Source of the DNA: Aricia agestis | Lineage: Eukaryota; Arthropoda; Insecta; Lepidoptera; Lycaenidae | DNA: 64,000 nucleotides | Reading direction: 5' to 3' | NCBI RefSeq assembly: GCF_905147365.1 | Contig: NC_056428.1 | Coordinates: forward strand, 5,114,001-5,178,000 | Made by a program: the position numbers and the translations under genes | The notes under the pieces: model-generated | Database searches by the model: none | Told to the model about the DNA's origin: nothing | The model's input: the letters and a program-made list of their open reading frames with translations, nothing else | Shown here: in pieces, positions 22,744 through 33,801 of the stretch | Numbering within the stretch: position 1 is the first letter of the stretch | Layout: every line of letters begins with the position of its first letter

Positions 22744-25700
22744 TGCTAATTTACAGTAGCAGGTAGTACAAGTAGGAGTAAAATAATATTATTCAGTAGT
22801 CAACACTTATAACTTAACACATTATAAATCTTAATCAACAGTTTCTCCTCAACTGATAAGAAAAAGATTTAGCATTATAATCCGAAACAGCTGGAACCTG
22901 CTTCTTAAAAATTATGACGTTCTCCTTAACTGACTAGAAAAATATTAGTGCTGGAATCAGTGATACTGGCGCGTGCTACTGTACCAATGTAAATTAGCAC
23001 TTACTCCTCAACTGGCAAGAAAAACAATCAAGTTTCCATACTCTCTAAGTTCCGAAGTTATTTGTTGGACGCACATGTTTATGCATGTCATAACTTAACG
23101 TGTAGTTATAGCTTAAGGAATGATTTATTATTATTTATGTCATTAAGTAGAGGTGGTCCGCAATCATACAACAATCTGTTTATTGCGCGTAAACCGAACT
23201 TCTTTCAAAAAAAAAAAATCCTTTGTCGTTTTCCGGGACTAACAGTATCTTGACACAAAATGTATTTGAAATTAGTTTGAATTTCTCACATATACTTACA
23301 CCTAATTATATTATATTATCTATCAGAAATAAAGAGTCGCATTGCCTTATTGTGTGCACACTACACACGAGCACTCTTCTTTCCTTATTTCTCGCGTAAC
23401 ACAGTGGGACGGATAACTGATACAACTGAGAGATTTTGCGCAGACTTTTTATATAACCATCCGTCGCTTGGATCATCTTGTCTAATACCTAGTCAAGTCT
23501 GTCTGCATTCTACGTTGTTCTTAGCTTGAGAATAACATAGGATTTTGAAATGGCATATTATTAAGATTGTATAAGTTGGCTGGTACGGGGTACCTAACTA
23601 TTTACAGACTATAATAATATAATATGCAACTAAAGTTCTCAAACACGTCAAGGGAATGAATACGTTATGTCCTGGAAATAAAGGTTATTTTAGAGGTTAT
23701 AATAGCTCTGAACCTAATGTCTAGATACGCTATTGACTTAATCTAAAAGCAGATGGGCGTCTTGAGCTAACATTTGCATATTGATGCCTAACTGCAGCCA
23801 TCAATTATTTGTGATGGTGGCCTAAGGCGCTAGCTAACTAGTAGATACTATACGTACTATACTAGTAAGTAGTATCAATGTTGACTGTATAAGTGGCAGA
23901 AATAGAAGTAGTCGAAAGCTTAATGTAAGTTAGAATTGGGTAAGATGTCAAAACCATATTATAACATTCTTAAAGTAGTTGTACAGTCATCGACAAACTC
24001 TTGTAAAAAACCCCAGGAACCGAACATAGGCTCTTTAAATAAAATCGTTCATCAAAACAAGTTTATCGCCATACTAAAGAGTATCCTATTCGGTATCATT
24101 TCCGTCCTTTGTGACGTCATTGCCGTCAGGACGAACAAAACATGTCGGGGCGTAGCACCCTGTGGATAGGAGGAGATTACGTGATGATTGATGGAGCACC
24201 CTGTACGATAGTGGGATTATGTTGTACAAATTCCTGCTTTCAAATTGACATTGTTGATGTCATTGCTTTGCATTGCTTACTACACAGTACACTTCTATAT
24301 TATTATAGTAGAGAAGTGTAGAAGTATCACTAGAAAAGGTAATAGTTATAACTATTCTAATTCTACGAAATTAGTAAGATAAAATGATGAACCAGCCTCT
24401 TGGGTACATTGCCCGCAGCCTCTGACTTAGATTTAGTTTTTTATATATAGTCTTTGTTTTATATTTTAGCATTATTTACAGCAATTATTACTTATTATTA
24501 TAATTATCAGTTATAATTAATAATAATATTAAAATAAAAATAAATATCTCTAATTATTAAGATAAAATAACTTTTCATCGAAATAAATGTGGCATATCAG
24601 AATTCCCCTAGATTCCTCTATTATGCGATTATGTGTCATTTAAATAGAATTAATAAGTTAATTAATTATTAAGTTCAATTCACATATTTTAGTTAAAGTA
24701 ACTTACTAGTTAGATTAATTAAAAAAAAATGTGGCTACGAAAATATTTGATTTGGAGCCCACGTATTTACGTGGGCTATTACGATGTTTCATTAAAATCG
24801 GCCATTTGTCCTTTAAAAGTTGTATGTTATGGCATTGTATAACACATTAAACACAATAATCTAAGACTAAATAAAGCCCCTTTTCTTTTGGTTTCATCAG
24901 TCTGACAAAAAACAAGCTATTTTATTTATATTGAAGTGTCTATAACTAAAATAATAATTCATTACCACGGAGAAAACTTGGTGATCACATAATTACGAGG
25001 GTAGATACGACAAAGTTACTCTCTAAGTTATCGTAAGTTTGGCTAAGTTGGACTTAAGTCCCGGTAATAGATATCTTCCGATAATTGAATGTTCTAAAGA
25101 AAAACTTTCCTTTAAAATTCAATTACTTTGATCAACTCGAAGAAAAAGGAAAATAGGAAAGTAAAATCGATTGGTCTCCTTCAAAGTTTCTCCAAGTTTG
25201 AGTTAAAATAGCCGCGGTTTATTTTAAACATCATAAAATATTAAAAACTTCATAATATTATTTCATACTTTTTTTAAGCTGCACGTATGCTTATTTTGAT
25301 TAGTGACTATTGTAATATTATTATAATTATAATTAATAGTAAATACATGATTATAAAAAAAACCCTTACGTGATATTATGACTACTCGTCAAAAGATGGC
25401 GCTGCTTACATATTCTTACCCGAAATATTAGACCACACAATAGCTGTTGTACTATTATCAATTCTGTGACAATAGCTTAAAATGTCATGAATTAGAGTAC
25501 TTATAATTGTATAACAATTATTCCATGTTTATAATAATATAGCGATGAAAACACCATTGAATAAAATTTTGAATGTAGGTATTAACTTCGTACTATAGTA
25601 ATTGTTGTTCTAAGTTGAAGTGAAATCGTTTTAAAAACGAAAGTGTTGTACTGACTTCTGTGTTTGTGTTACGGTGATTAACTGACGAACAGTCGGCAAA

Positions 25701-26067
25701 CATTGTTTGTTTGATAAACACACGTGTTGTGTTGAAATATTATCCTCTAAAGTCTAAAATATACTTAAATTGTAGTGATAAAAATATATAACAACTTAGT
25801 TAAGCTGATATGAGACGGTATTTTTTTCATCTTTCACTTAAAATCTGGGGTTCTATTCTCTCATCTCTGCCTCGAATATAATTTCGACCAAAGACGACAC
25901 TTGCATAAGGAAGTGAATAGTGAATAGTGATACATAGTCTGCGCTCGAAGGGACATTCGAGTTACGAGAATAGGCCCAGAACACAAAACGGTTACTCCAG
26001 AATATACAATATTTAAGGAAAAAAATTAAGCAACATTAATTTCAGTCAACTGTCTGATATCACCTTT
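22744..26067. other. 3.3-kb AT-rich stretch, no gene recognised
   Basis: The longest region with few recognisable repeats. No Gly-X-Y-coding exon was found on the minus strand. A perfect cAMP-response-type TGACGTCA lies at 24112-24119, and CACGTG-like and other motifs are scattered. It is probably intron, downstream of the TSPN exon in the gene's orientation. Confidence 0.35.
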
Positions 26068-26525
26068 ATAGTCGTAAGTCAATTTCCGAGTCCCCATAAG
26101 TTAAGTTAGTATTATGATACCATGCAGACTGAGTATTAGAAAATGCAATGTCTGTAACTAGATGTGAGAGACTGGTCTTGATTATTTTACTGTCTCCCAA
26201 CGACAACAAAAAGAAAAATTTACTCTCTAAAAACTTTTGCGGTTTTTTTTTTAGAAATACTTACATCATTGCAACATTTACTTACCAATTATATAAATAA
26301 CAACATATTTTTACAATGCAAAATAAAAATATTTTTAAGCTTATTCAACTCGGAAAACTCATTGTTTTAAACAGTCTTAAGAAACAAAGCGGCATTATGC
26401 AACCGTTCACAACAGAACTAGAGTTCTTGCGTTATGCTAATGCTTACAGCTTATTGGCTTAACAGATCTGGAGACGTTGTTTTGCCGACGATACCCAACT
26501 AATGGGGACTCGGCTTACGACTTAA
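26068..26525. mobile_element. Probable inverted-repeat element (CGAGTCCCCAT termini)
   Basis: The left block GTCGTAAG...CCGAGTCCCCATAAGTT (with an 8-bp insertion) is mirrored by AACTAATGGGGACTCGG and CTTACGAC at right. The interior is AT-rich and noncoding. Confidence 0.45.
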
Positions 26526-26911
26526 CTCTTACTTAACGCTTAAATTGTTATTTGAGAACTGTATTTGTGTATAAATAGACTTTTCCATGTATACTGTTGA
26601 GAATATTCAGTGAAACCTACGCTTTTGTAAGAAATGCAGTAAGAACGGCTGTCTTCATCTTTCTACACGTCTTAGGGTACTTAGCCAAGTTATAAAAATG
26701 TAAGGGATTTGACATAAGTAATCGCTGACATAGCTTGCGGTGTCTTATGGCAAATCACATTTTTGATAACTAGACTAAGCTCTCAAGTCACTATCATAGC
26801 GGCGAATCGAATGAGCATTATAACATGTAATCTTTCTTCCGGAGCTGGGTAAAATGCGTTTATATACAAATACAGTCCTTATATAACTAAAGCATGCAAA
26901 AAAGTACTTAC

Positions 26912-27459
26912 ATGGAACGCCCCTCTGATTAAAGGTCCAGCCTGACCGACGTACAGAGTAGACGCCGAATCAAACACCAGCTCCAAAGGATTCCTCTTCA
27001 CCAACGCAGTGTCAAATTCGTGACAATTCAGGTACAAGGTCACGTTATCGTAAGTCACCTTTAGCGCAAACCTCGTCCACTTCTTAGAGAACGACGGAAC
27101 GACGAAAGAAGCGATCGTTTGGGACAGAGTGTACATATTAGCATCGGTATACAACAAGGAGATGTTGGTGAGTCCAGGACCTGAAGGTATGAGCTGGACA
27201 CCCAATTGGACCACCGTCTCAAGGGGATTGACGACGGAGAATAGGAATCCGCCATCTTTGTTCGCTGGTCGTATAGTAGCGGTAATGGAGAACTCTGGGT
27301 AGAGCTTCTCCGGCATGAAGAGCCGGTAAGGGGATTTGATGTCGGAGCCGGGTTTGAGACCGTAGGCCGGGAACCCGTCGAGGCCTTCATCGAAGTATTG
27401 TGTTTTTGGATTGCTGAAGGGAACCCCGATCGCGTGCAGCAAGTCGTATTCCGGTATAT
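26912..27459 (-). CDS. Mp: Internal exon of collagen XV/XVIII-type protein (Multiplexin): TSPN/laminin-G-like domain
   Basis: The exon is 548 nt. It is bounded on the minus strand by an acceptor (TTTCCATTTCAG, AG at 27460-27461) and a consensus donor GTAAGT (26906-26911). It reads as two nt closing a codon, then 182 codons, so it enters in phase 1 and leaves in phase 0. The product opens IPEYDLLHAIGVPF and contains GGFLFSVVNPLETVVQLGV, then KKWTRFALKV and VTLYLNCHEF. This GGFLF / VVQLGV / W-FAL / VTLYLNC order is that of the N-terminal thrombospondin-N-like domain of collagens XV and XVIII. These are secreted basement-membrane proteoglycan collagens, and the single insect member is Multiplexin. 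Two N-glycosylation sequons are visible (NIS, NVT), with one cysteine in LNC. No start or stop belongs to the exon. Collagen Gly-X-Y exons were not found, so the assignment rests on this domain alone. A more distant LamG/TSPN collagen is the main alternative. Confidence 0.8.
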
Positions 27460-27500
27460 CTGAAATGGAAAGTTCTAGATTTTAGGCTTAGGAAATGTAA

Positions 27501-27701
27501 CCATACTAATATACAAACATTCGATATTTAGGTTATAAGTGCGAAAGTGTGTCTGTGTGCTGAACCGATTTTGCTGAAATTTGTTGAGTACATACTTTGA
27601 ATCCCGTGAAAGGGCGTAGAATACTTTTAATCTCGGAAAAATGTACGGTTTCACGCGATGAACGAATTTTAGCGCAGCGCAGTTGCTGGCGTCATTTAGT
27701 T
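27501..27701 (+). mobile_element. Lep1-like repeat 42 bp from the TSPN-exon acceptor
   Basis: CCATACTAATATACAAACAT, GCGAAAGTGTGTCTG (microsatellite reduced), CCGATTTTGCTGAAATTTG, ATGTACGGTTTCACG and GTCATTTAGTT. It ends only about 40 nt outside the splice acceptor, where the branch site and polypyrimidine tract should lie. Confidence 0.65.
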
Positions 27702-27824
27702 ACCGCTTCGTTCAATGTGGAATGACTGATTCTTCAAAGCTTTGCGTAGGATCTCTTTCTTTTCAGTTATAGAAATTATTCTGTGCTTTCGTCAATCTCG
27801 GTCACACTTCACCAGCTGTAGGCC

Positions 27825-27975
27825 TACTATGAAACTGTTTTGAGACTCAAACAATCGGACGAGAATGCCGCCTGTTACTCTAACAAACCTGAAATGACGT
27901 CCTTAGAGCAGGCCGCAGCATTTTCGTCCAATTGTTTGAGTCTCAAAACGGTTTCGTAGTAGGCCTACTGAATCG
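27825..27975. mobile_element. MITE family N, compact copy
   Basis: GTAGGCCTACTATGAAACTG at left and AACGGTTTCGTAGTAGGCCT at right, an inverted pair. Inner blocks GAGAATGCCGCC and complement. Confidence 0.7.
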
Positions 27976-28080
27976 TAAAAAAGGTAACACACAGACATAC
28001 ATAATTTAAATTTACGAGCTTATATTATTATCGCTTAGAAATATTCGCATAAATAATAGTTACTATATTAATTTATTTTA

Positions 28081-28495
28081 GAGATCGCCCAATGGTCGAA
28101 ATTCGACCTTAGTTTCAACGACAACTTAGGACCACTACCTATATTTTGTAACTGTAATAGTATATATTCTATGATTCAATAAAAATATAATCCATTTCAA
28201 TTTGTCACCTTGTTGACTTCAACCATAAATAAAAGAGTATAATTCGTATGTATATGTTTGTCACTCAAAAATCTGTAATTTTCCCTAGTGTGTGTGTTGT
28301 AGTGTGTGTAATGTTTTATTCGTTATAAAAATGTATGATAAGAGCATAATTTCAAAATAATATTAGCTCGATGCACTCCTTCACCATATAAACTATCACT
28401 GTGCAAAATTTCATTCACCTACGTTTCCCCATTTTTCGTCAAAAGAGATACAAAGTTTTTGGCTCATGTATTAATATCATCATATAGATTTTCTA
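28081..28495 (-). mobile_element. Helitron-like repeat family O
   Basis: Inverted copy of 59915-60262: GAGATCGCCCAATGGTCGAA at left, CACCATATAAACTATCACTG and CTTTTTGGCTCATG-type sequence to the right. Confidence 0.65.
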
Positions 28496-28718
28496 AGTAG
28501 GATATTATATTTTCTTATGACTTATTTATAATAAATAAACTAAAGTGATACTTATGAACTGACCTATTTAAATTTTTATTGTACCAGAATTTTCCGATAC
28601 TTATAATTTCGTGAAAGAAATATTGCAAAAGTACTTTTGCTTGACTTTTTTATGTTACGAACCTAAAAGTTAGACATTGTTCGGAAAGTACAATTTTTTT
28701 GTTAATTCAAGTGAAACC

Positions 28719-28830
28719 ATAATTGGATGCTGTTAAGCATTGGTGTGTCATCCCACATCGGACTAGTTTTGAGTAATCGGTGTTTTAAGTTTTTTTGGAA
28801 TAATCTTTATTTTCTGCTTATTTCAAGCAA
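28719..28830 (-). repeat. Family P repeat fragment
   Basis: The minus strand carries TGTGGGATGACACACCAATG then CTTAACAGCATCCA. It is shared with 30881-30916 and 47604-47639, with weaker similarity beyond. Confidence 0.5.
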
Positions 28831-29087
28831 AAAAATGTTATTGTGCAGTATCTTTTTTTTTTGTTGAAATGCGTAGATTATGATTATGAAAAAACATTTT
28901 AATTTTACATTCAGTTTTAAGAAAAAACGTATAAAAATGGTTAATGCAATATTGCTATAGGGCTTATTACATAGCATTAATGTCCTTTGTGCTATTTCAC
29001 ATAAATGCAAAATTCTGATTTGTTCTTGCAATACAAATTTAAGTGCTTTAATTTTAACAAAATGTTATAAAATTACCTTGTCACGCC

Positions 29088-29690
29088 CAAACCGCTTAAC
29101 CGATTCTTCTGAAATTTGGTATGGAGATACTTCCGAGAGAGAGAGGAGAGAGTCCCGAGAAAGGACATAGGGTCCTTTTTATTAAAAAAAATGTACGGTT
29201 CCCAGGCATTAAATAAAAATGATTTCAGCTTATACCGCTATCGGCTACGTGGATTTCGATGATATTTGGTATACAGATACGTTATGTCTCGGGAAAGGAC
29301 ATAGGATACTTTACATCCGGGAAAAAGGTACGGTACCCGTATGATAAACAAAAATGATTTGCGCCTAAGCCACTGAACCGATTTTGATGAAAATTGGTGT
29401 GCATATAATTTGACTCTCGTGAAAGGACATAAGATAATTAGAGTCTTGAAAAATGTACGGTTACCGCGTTATAAAATTTCCTATTTTGCGCCTAAACTGC
29501 TGAACAGATTTTGATGAAACTGGGTATGGAGATACTTTGAGTCCCGGAAAAGGCCATAGGATCCTTTTTGTCTCGGAAAAATGTACGGTTCCCAGGCTGT
29601 ACGGTTGCCATAAAATGATTTCTGCTTATACCGCTACATGGATTTTGATGATATTTGGTATGCAGATACGTTATGTATCGGAAAAGGACA
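29088..29690 (+). repeat. Tandem array of Lep1-core units (~130 bp each)
   Basis: Four to five consecutive diverged units. Each has CCGATTTTGATGAAA-type, GGAGATACTTTGAGTCCCGG-type, AAAGGACATAGGATACTTT and ATGTACGGTTCCC blocks. Alternate units carry AAAATGATTTCTGCTTATAC. Only the core is amplified, not the (CTGT)n head. Confidence 0.65.
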
Positions 29691-29730
29691 GAGAGTTCTC
29701 GCTTCTTCTTCCCTTTCCGCGCTTCCCGCA

Positions 29731-30126
29731 GAGTGCTCTTATGTATCGCGCACACATTTGGGCACTATAAAATTATTCCTGCGTAACTGGCCTGGTTTCA
29801 TTGAAACCAGAGTGCTCTTGTGTATTGCGCATACACTTGGGCACTATAAAAATTACTCCTGCGTAACTGGCCTAGTTTCATTGAAACGAGAGTGCTCTTG
29901 TGTATTGCGCACACACTTGGGCACTATTAAATTACTCCTGCGTAACTGGTCTGGTTTCATTGAAACCAGAGTGCTCTTGTGTATTGCGCATACACTTGGG
30001 CACTATAAAAATTACTCCTGCGTAACTGGCCTGGTTTCATTGAAACCAGAGTGCTCTTGTGATTGCGCACACACTTGGGCACTATAAAATTACTCCTGCG
30101 TAACTGGCCTGGTTTTATCTAAACCG
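29731..30126. repeat. Minisatellite, five units of 79-80 bp
   Basis: Units start with GAGTGCTCTT at 29731, 29810, 29890, 29969 and 30049. Each holds TTGGGCACTATAAAA, TTACTCCTGCGTAACTGG and a 19-nt palindrome CTGGTTTCATTGAAACCAG. Units are highly similar. The 149-codon frame across it exists only because of the repeats. Confidence 0.85.
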
Positions 30127-30394
30127 GCCACCGCCCCGAAATCGGTGTGGAGTTTATTTATTTATTATAATTACCAGTATTGGACATTGGGCATAATTAT
30201 TGAAATACCTACTCGTTAGTCTAATTAAATTATTAGTCTAATTGCAAACTAAAATAATTAGAATACATTTTATACATATTATTATTAATCAATTTACGGG
30301 TAATATCAGATGCACAATTACTTCATCAATCTGATTAATTTGTAATCTGATTAAAATTACTAATTACTTTTTGTCCAACTCTGCACGTGATAAA

Positions 30395-30720
30395 CTAATT
30401 ATTTCTACATTAACTAAATTTAATCAAAATCGGTTCAGCAGCTTAAACGCAAATTAATAAAGTTTATTGCGTGAAAACCGAACATTTTCCATGATAAAAA
30501 ATAATATCCTATCTCCTTCTCCAAAACCTTACGTAATATCTACATGTACTCAATATCGATATCTTATGCCAAATTCATTGTTGTTGACTGCGCGGGAACC
30601 GTACATTTTCCGGGACAAAAAGTGTCTAATGTCATTTTAATTGATTCAAAGTATCCGCATACAAAATTTTATCAAAATCGGTTCAGCGGTTTAAGCGCAA
30701 ATCATTTTAGAAACATAGTA
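30395..30720 (-). mobile_element. Lep1-core-like repeat, reverse orientation
   Basis: AAAATCGGTTCAGCAGCTTA, CGCGGGAACCGTACATTTTC, CGGGACAAAAAGTG and ATCAAAATCGGTTCAGCGGT occur twice. It is probably related to the tandem array just upstream. Confidence 0.5.
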
Positions 30721-30880
30721 CATAAATGCTGTATACAAAACCTCACTAAGAGGAATAACCATGAACCATTTTTGTACTCTAGAATATGCTGCAGTGGGTT
30801 TTCAAAAAAATGAATTTTACTGTCGTAAACCTTATGTTATAAAGAACAAAACTGCATTATTAACTCAAAACCCGATTTTA

Positions 30881-31225
30881 TGTGGGATGAAACACCAATG
30901 CTTAACAGCAGCCATATATAACCTACTTTCGCTATTGCTTGCAGTGTTTTTAACCTTTTTTATGATGCGACCCCTTTATATGAAAAAAACTCATCGCAAC
31001 CCCCATACAGTTTGCTTTTTTATGAAATATGTGCCCATTTTTATAAATAATATAATATCCTTTTCTTAGAATTCTCTTTTATTAATAGAATATATTATCT
31101 ATTATTATTTACTATCAATATTTTTATCCCTAACCTTTTTTATTTACTCAAATAGTTCTCACAAACCCTGGCGACCTACAGAAGCTTCGCGACCCCCCAG
31201 AGAGCTACGACCCGCAGGTTTAAAA
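30881..31225. repeat. Family P fragment followed by hAT-like end
   Basis: TGTGGGATGAAACACCAATG (30881-30900) belongs to family P. Near 31160-31225, CTTCGCGACCCCCCAGAGAG and CAGGTTTAAAAACATTGCTC resemble the terminal sequence of hAT-type non-autonomous elements. No TSD was resolved. Confidence 0.35.
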
Positions 31226-31637
31226 ACATTGCTCCATTGTATTAAATATTAAAGATACTTATATTTTTCAAGAAATTTTCCATTTCAGGTCCACACCCGT
31301 TTAGTTAATTACGCTCTGTAAGATCTAAACACGAAACTAAAGAACTAGTTACTGGGAAAAACAAACAGGGTCGTCAAAAATTTACGATTTTGGCCTGTGG
31401 TGTGCTAGTTAGGGACCGTTCTGACTTATTTTACCTCCGATATGACGTTTATTCTGACGATATAAAGTTCTTTTTCAGAAACGCAGAGGCAAAATGACGG
31501 TGGACGCAATTGCCACTGGAGTTACTACCTAATTTATTACGGTGGTAAACGTTGTAAAAACCGCTGAAACGGAACATTTTCAAGATACTTTAACCGATTA
31601 AAAAAAGCAGAATGTAACATATAATATAGGTAAATAT

Positions 31638-31823
31638 ACTCCACTCGGGCTAACTTGTCGCTAGCGGTCATTGACTCCCTGTCAAAAACTTGTCATTTTC
31701 CATATAAACCGCGATTGACTATGAAGTGTCAGATATTGCCAATCGTGGTTTTATATGGAAAATGACAAGTTTTTGACAGGGAGTCAATGACCGCTAGCGA
31801 CAAGTTAGCCCGAGTGGAGTATA
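31638..31823. mobile_element. Near-perfect long-TIR MITE
   Basis: About 75 bp at each end are exact complements (ACTCCACTCGGGCTAACTTG ... CAAGTTAGCCCGAGTGGAGT), with a short unique centre near 31712-31740. TA flanks are visible on both sides. The arm identity suggests a young insertion or active gene conversion. Confidence 0.85.
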
Positions 31824-31901
31824 GATGACACCCGGACTTTATTGACGGCCCGCACACAAAGTATCCTATGTCCTTTCTAATCTAATCTAATGTATGTCCG
31901 G

Positions 31902-32033
31902 GATTCAATGGATTTTCCCATACAAGAGTAAAAAAAAGTTACCCTTTTAACGCTGTTACTTTTACAGTGAACTCTACACATGGGACCCATACACACCCTA
32001 AAGTTTTATCACTTAGTTTTGTTACACCCTGTA
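31902..32033. mobile_element. MITE family D, right half
   Basis: TTTTACAGTGAACTCTACAC, then ATCACTTAGTTTTGTTACAC and CCTGTA. The left half is absent. Confidence 0.6.
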
Positions 32034-32650
32034 TAAGATAATTATTATGAAAAGGTTAAACAGTTCAAAGAAACTAAAAAGTAACAAAAATTAACGTCTA
32101 TTTCAGAGGAATTGTTTGCTACAATTATTAAACCTTTGTATGGCAAAGCGCTGCGGTTACATGTTGGATCATGCGGGCGTTTACCCGACTGCAAAAAGAA
32201 GGAAAACATTTCCCATTTTATATTGAAATCTATTTTGTTTTATATGTATTACTCTACGAATAGTAAAAACTACTTATTATTCGTAGGTACTACTTGTATT
32301 TCCACTGAATATTGTTAGAAGGTAGAAATATTTTCACTAAGGGTTGATTAGGACCACGGAGCTAATACATAGAGGAGGTGTGGTAATCAAATTTCCTTAA
32401 GAAACAACGCGTGACAATTTTCGGGGTGAGGGGGTGTCAAGCTCCGCCCACTTTTCCATATTTCACCTATCGTGTAAAAGCAAAACTACTAGCTTAGGTC
32501 GATGTTGATGTTACTACGTAGTTCAGCTATCTTACACTAGATGTCAAAATTCTTAAATATTATGGGACGTACTCAGAACTCTAAAAAATGTATATTAATT
32601 ATAATAAGGTCAATCACTAAAATTAGGGTTAGAATTTTGACCGAATTTTT

Positions 32651-32720
32651 AATGTAAAATAAGGAGACAAACGAGTAAACGGGTCACCTGGTGGAAAACA
32701 ACAAGGGAATGGGGTGGGTA
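32651..32720 (-). mobile_element. SINE-like family J, tail fragment
   Basis: AAGGAGACAAACGAGTAAAC and GGGTCACCTGGTGGAAA match the 3' end of family J in reverse. Confidence 0.45.
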
Positions 32721-33108
32721 CTAGGTAATAAGTAAGTACTCTTTTTCAAAAATTTAATGAATTTTTTTTTATCAATTACCTACGGCTGGACAAATGTCAG
32801 CGCGCGTCAACATAAGCAAACAAAACTGTCATTGCGATACTTAACCGATTCAATGAGGCGCACATTTTTGAAGACTTTCAGTCGTGGCGGCACACAATTT
32901 TCTCGTGACAGGTTATCCGTGTCATACGCCATAGAAGTAGATAACACGGCTACCGTGTCACCCACCACGTTCAAAAAAGTTTATTGTTTAGTTGAGCCCA
33001 AACCATTGATTTTAACGGAAGGCTACGTTGTTTTGAGTTGACTTCGAGTAGTTTTACTAAGTGTTAACCTGAAAATGGCAGGTAAGCGATTTTTTTATTC
33101 AGATGTCT

Positions 33109-33177
33109 TAATTTTTCTAACTTTGACACCTACATAAGGTTTGCAACCTTATGTAGGTGTCAAAGTTAGAAAAATTA
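33109..33177. repeat. Perfect 69-nt hairpin
   Basis: 33-nt arms (start TAATTTTTCTAACTTTGACA) separated by TGC. There is no mismatch in the arms. No other copy in the window. Confidence 0.85.
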
Positions 33178-33348
33178 GTATACTAAATATAATCGGGGTT
33201 TCCGATGTAAATTATTATACGTTCGTAGATAAATTTAAACAAGTTCGTTGTTAAGTTTTTTAACCGACTTCCAAAAAGGAGGAGAGTTCCAGTAATAAAG
33301 CTCATAGGTACAAGACCACTTTTAACCCCATGAAAACGTTTTATTCCT

Positions 33349-33407
33349 ATGGATAAGGAAGTTTGCAGTAACAGCTACTTGCTGTTACTGCAAACTTCCT
33401 TATCCAT
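33349..33407. repeat. Perfect 59-nt hairpin followed by (TACG)-type repeat
   Basis: 26-nt arms (ATGGATAAGGAAGTTTGCAG...) around a 7-nt loop. ACGTATACGTATACGT follows, then a SINE-like family J copy starts at 33421. Confidence 0.85.
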
Positions 33408-33420
33408 ACGTATACGTATA

Positions 33421-33771
33421 CGTGGGAGCAGAGAGAGTGGTAGGAAGAATGGGCCGGCTCGACCGGAGAAACACCACGTTCTCATAGAAAACCGGCGTGA
33501 AACAGTGCCTGCGCCGTGTTTCGCCGAGTGAGTGAGTTTACCGGAGGCCCAATCCCCTACCCTATTCCCGTTCCTACCCTCTCCTATTCCCTTCCCTTCC
33601 CATCCCTACCCTCTCCTATTACCCTATTCCCTCTTAAAAGGCCGGCAACGCACCTGCAGCTTTTCTGATGCTGCGAGTGTACATGGGTGACGGAAGTTGC
33701 TTTCCATCAGGTGACCCGTTTGCTCGTTTGCCCCCTTATTTCATAAAAAAATAAAAATAAAATCGTTAGTG
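33421..33771 (+). mobile_element. SINE-like element family J
   Basis: GGGCCGGCTCGACCGGAGAA, GTTTCGCCGAGTGAGTGAGT, a pyrimidine tract with an extra CCCTTCCCATCCCTACCCT unit, GGCAACGCACCTGCAGC and the CCTTATTTCAT plus A-rich tail. Confidence 0.7.
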
Positions 33772-33801
33772 GATTAGTAATACTTTGATGTCAACGCATT
33801 A

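Noticed and set aside
22744..26067. Search for Gly-X-Y collagen exons downstream of the TSPN exon
   Set aside because: No minus-strand stretch with periodic glycine codons and splice borders was found here or in 1-22 kb, so those exons appear to lie outside the window.
27061..27390. 109-codon frame overlapping the TSPN exon
   Set aside because: Alternate-frame shadow of the real exon; low-complexity Ser/Pro/Arg composition with no domain.
29638..30087. 149-codon open frame with apparent protein repeats
   Set aside because: It is generated by the 79-80-bp minisatellite. The unit length is not a multiple of three, so the peptide repeat is out of register and not a real protein repeat.
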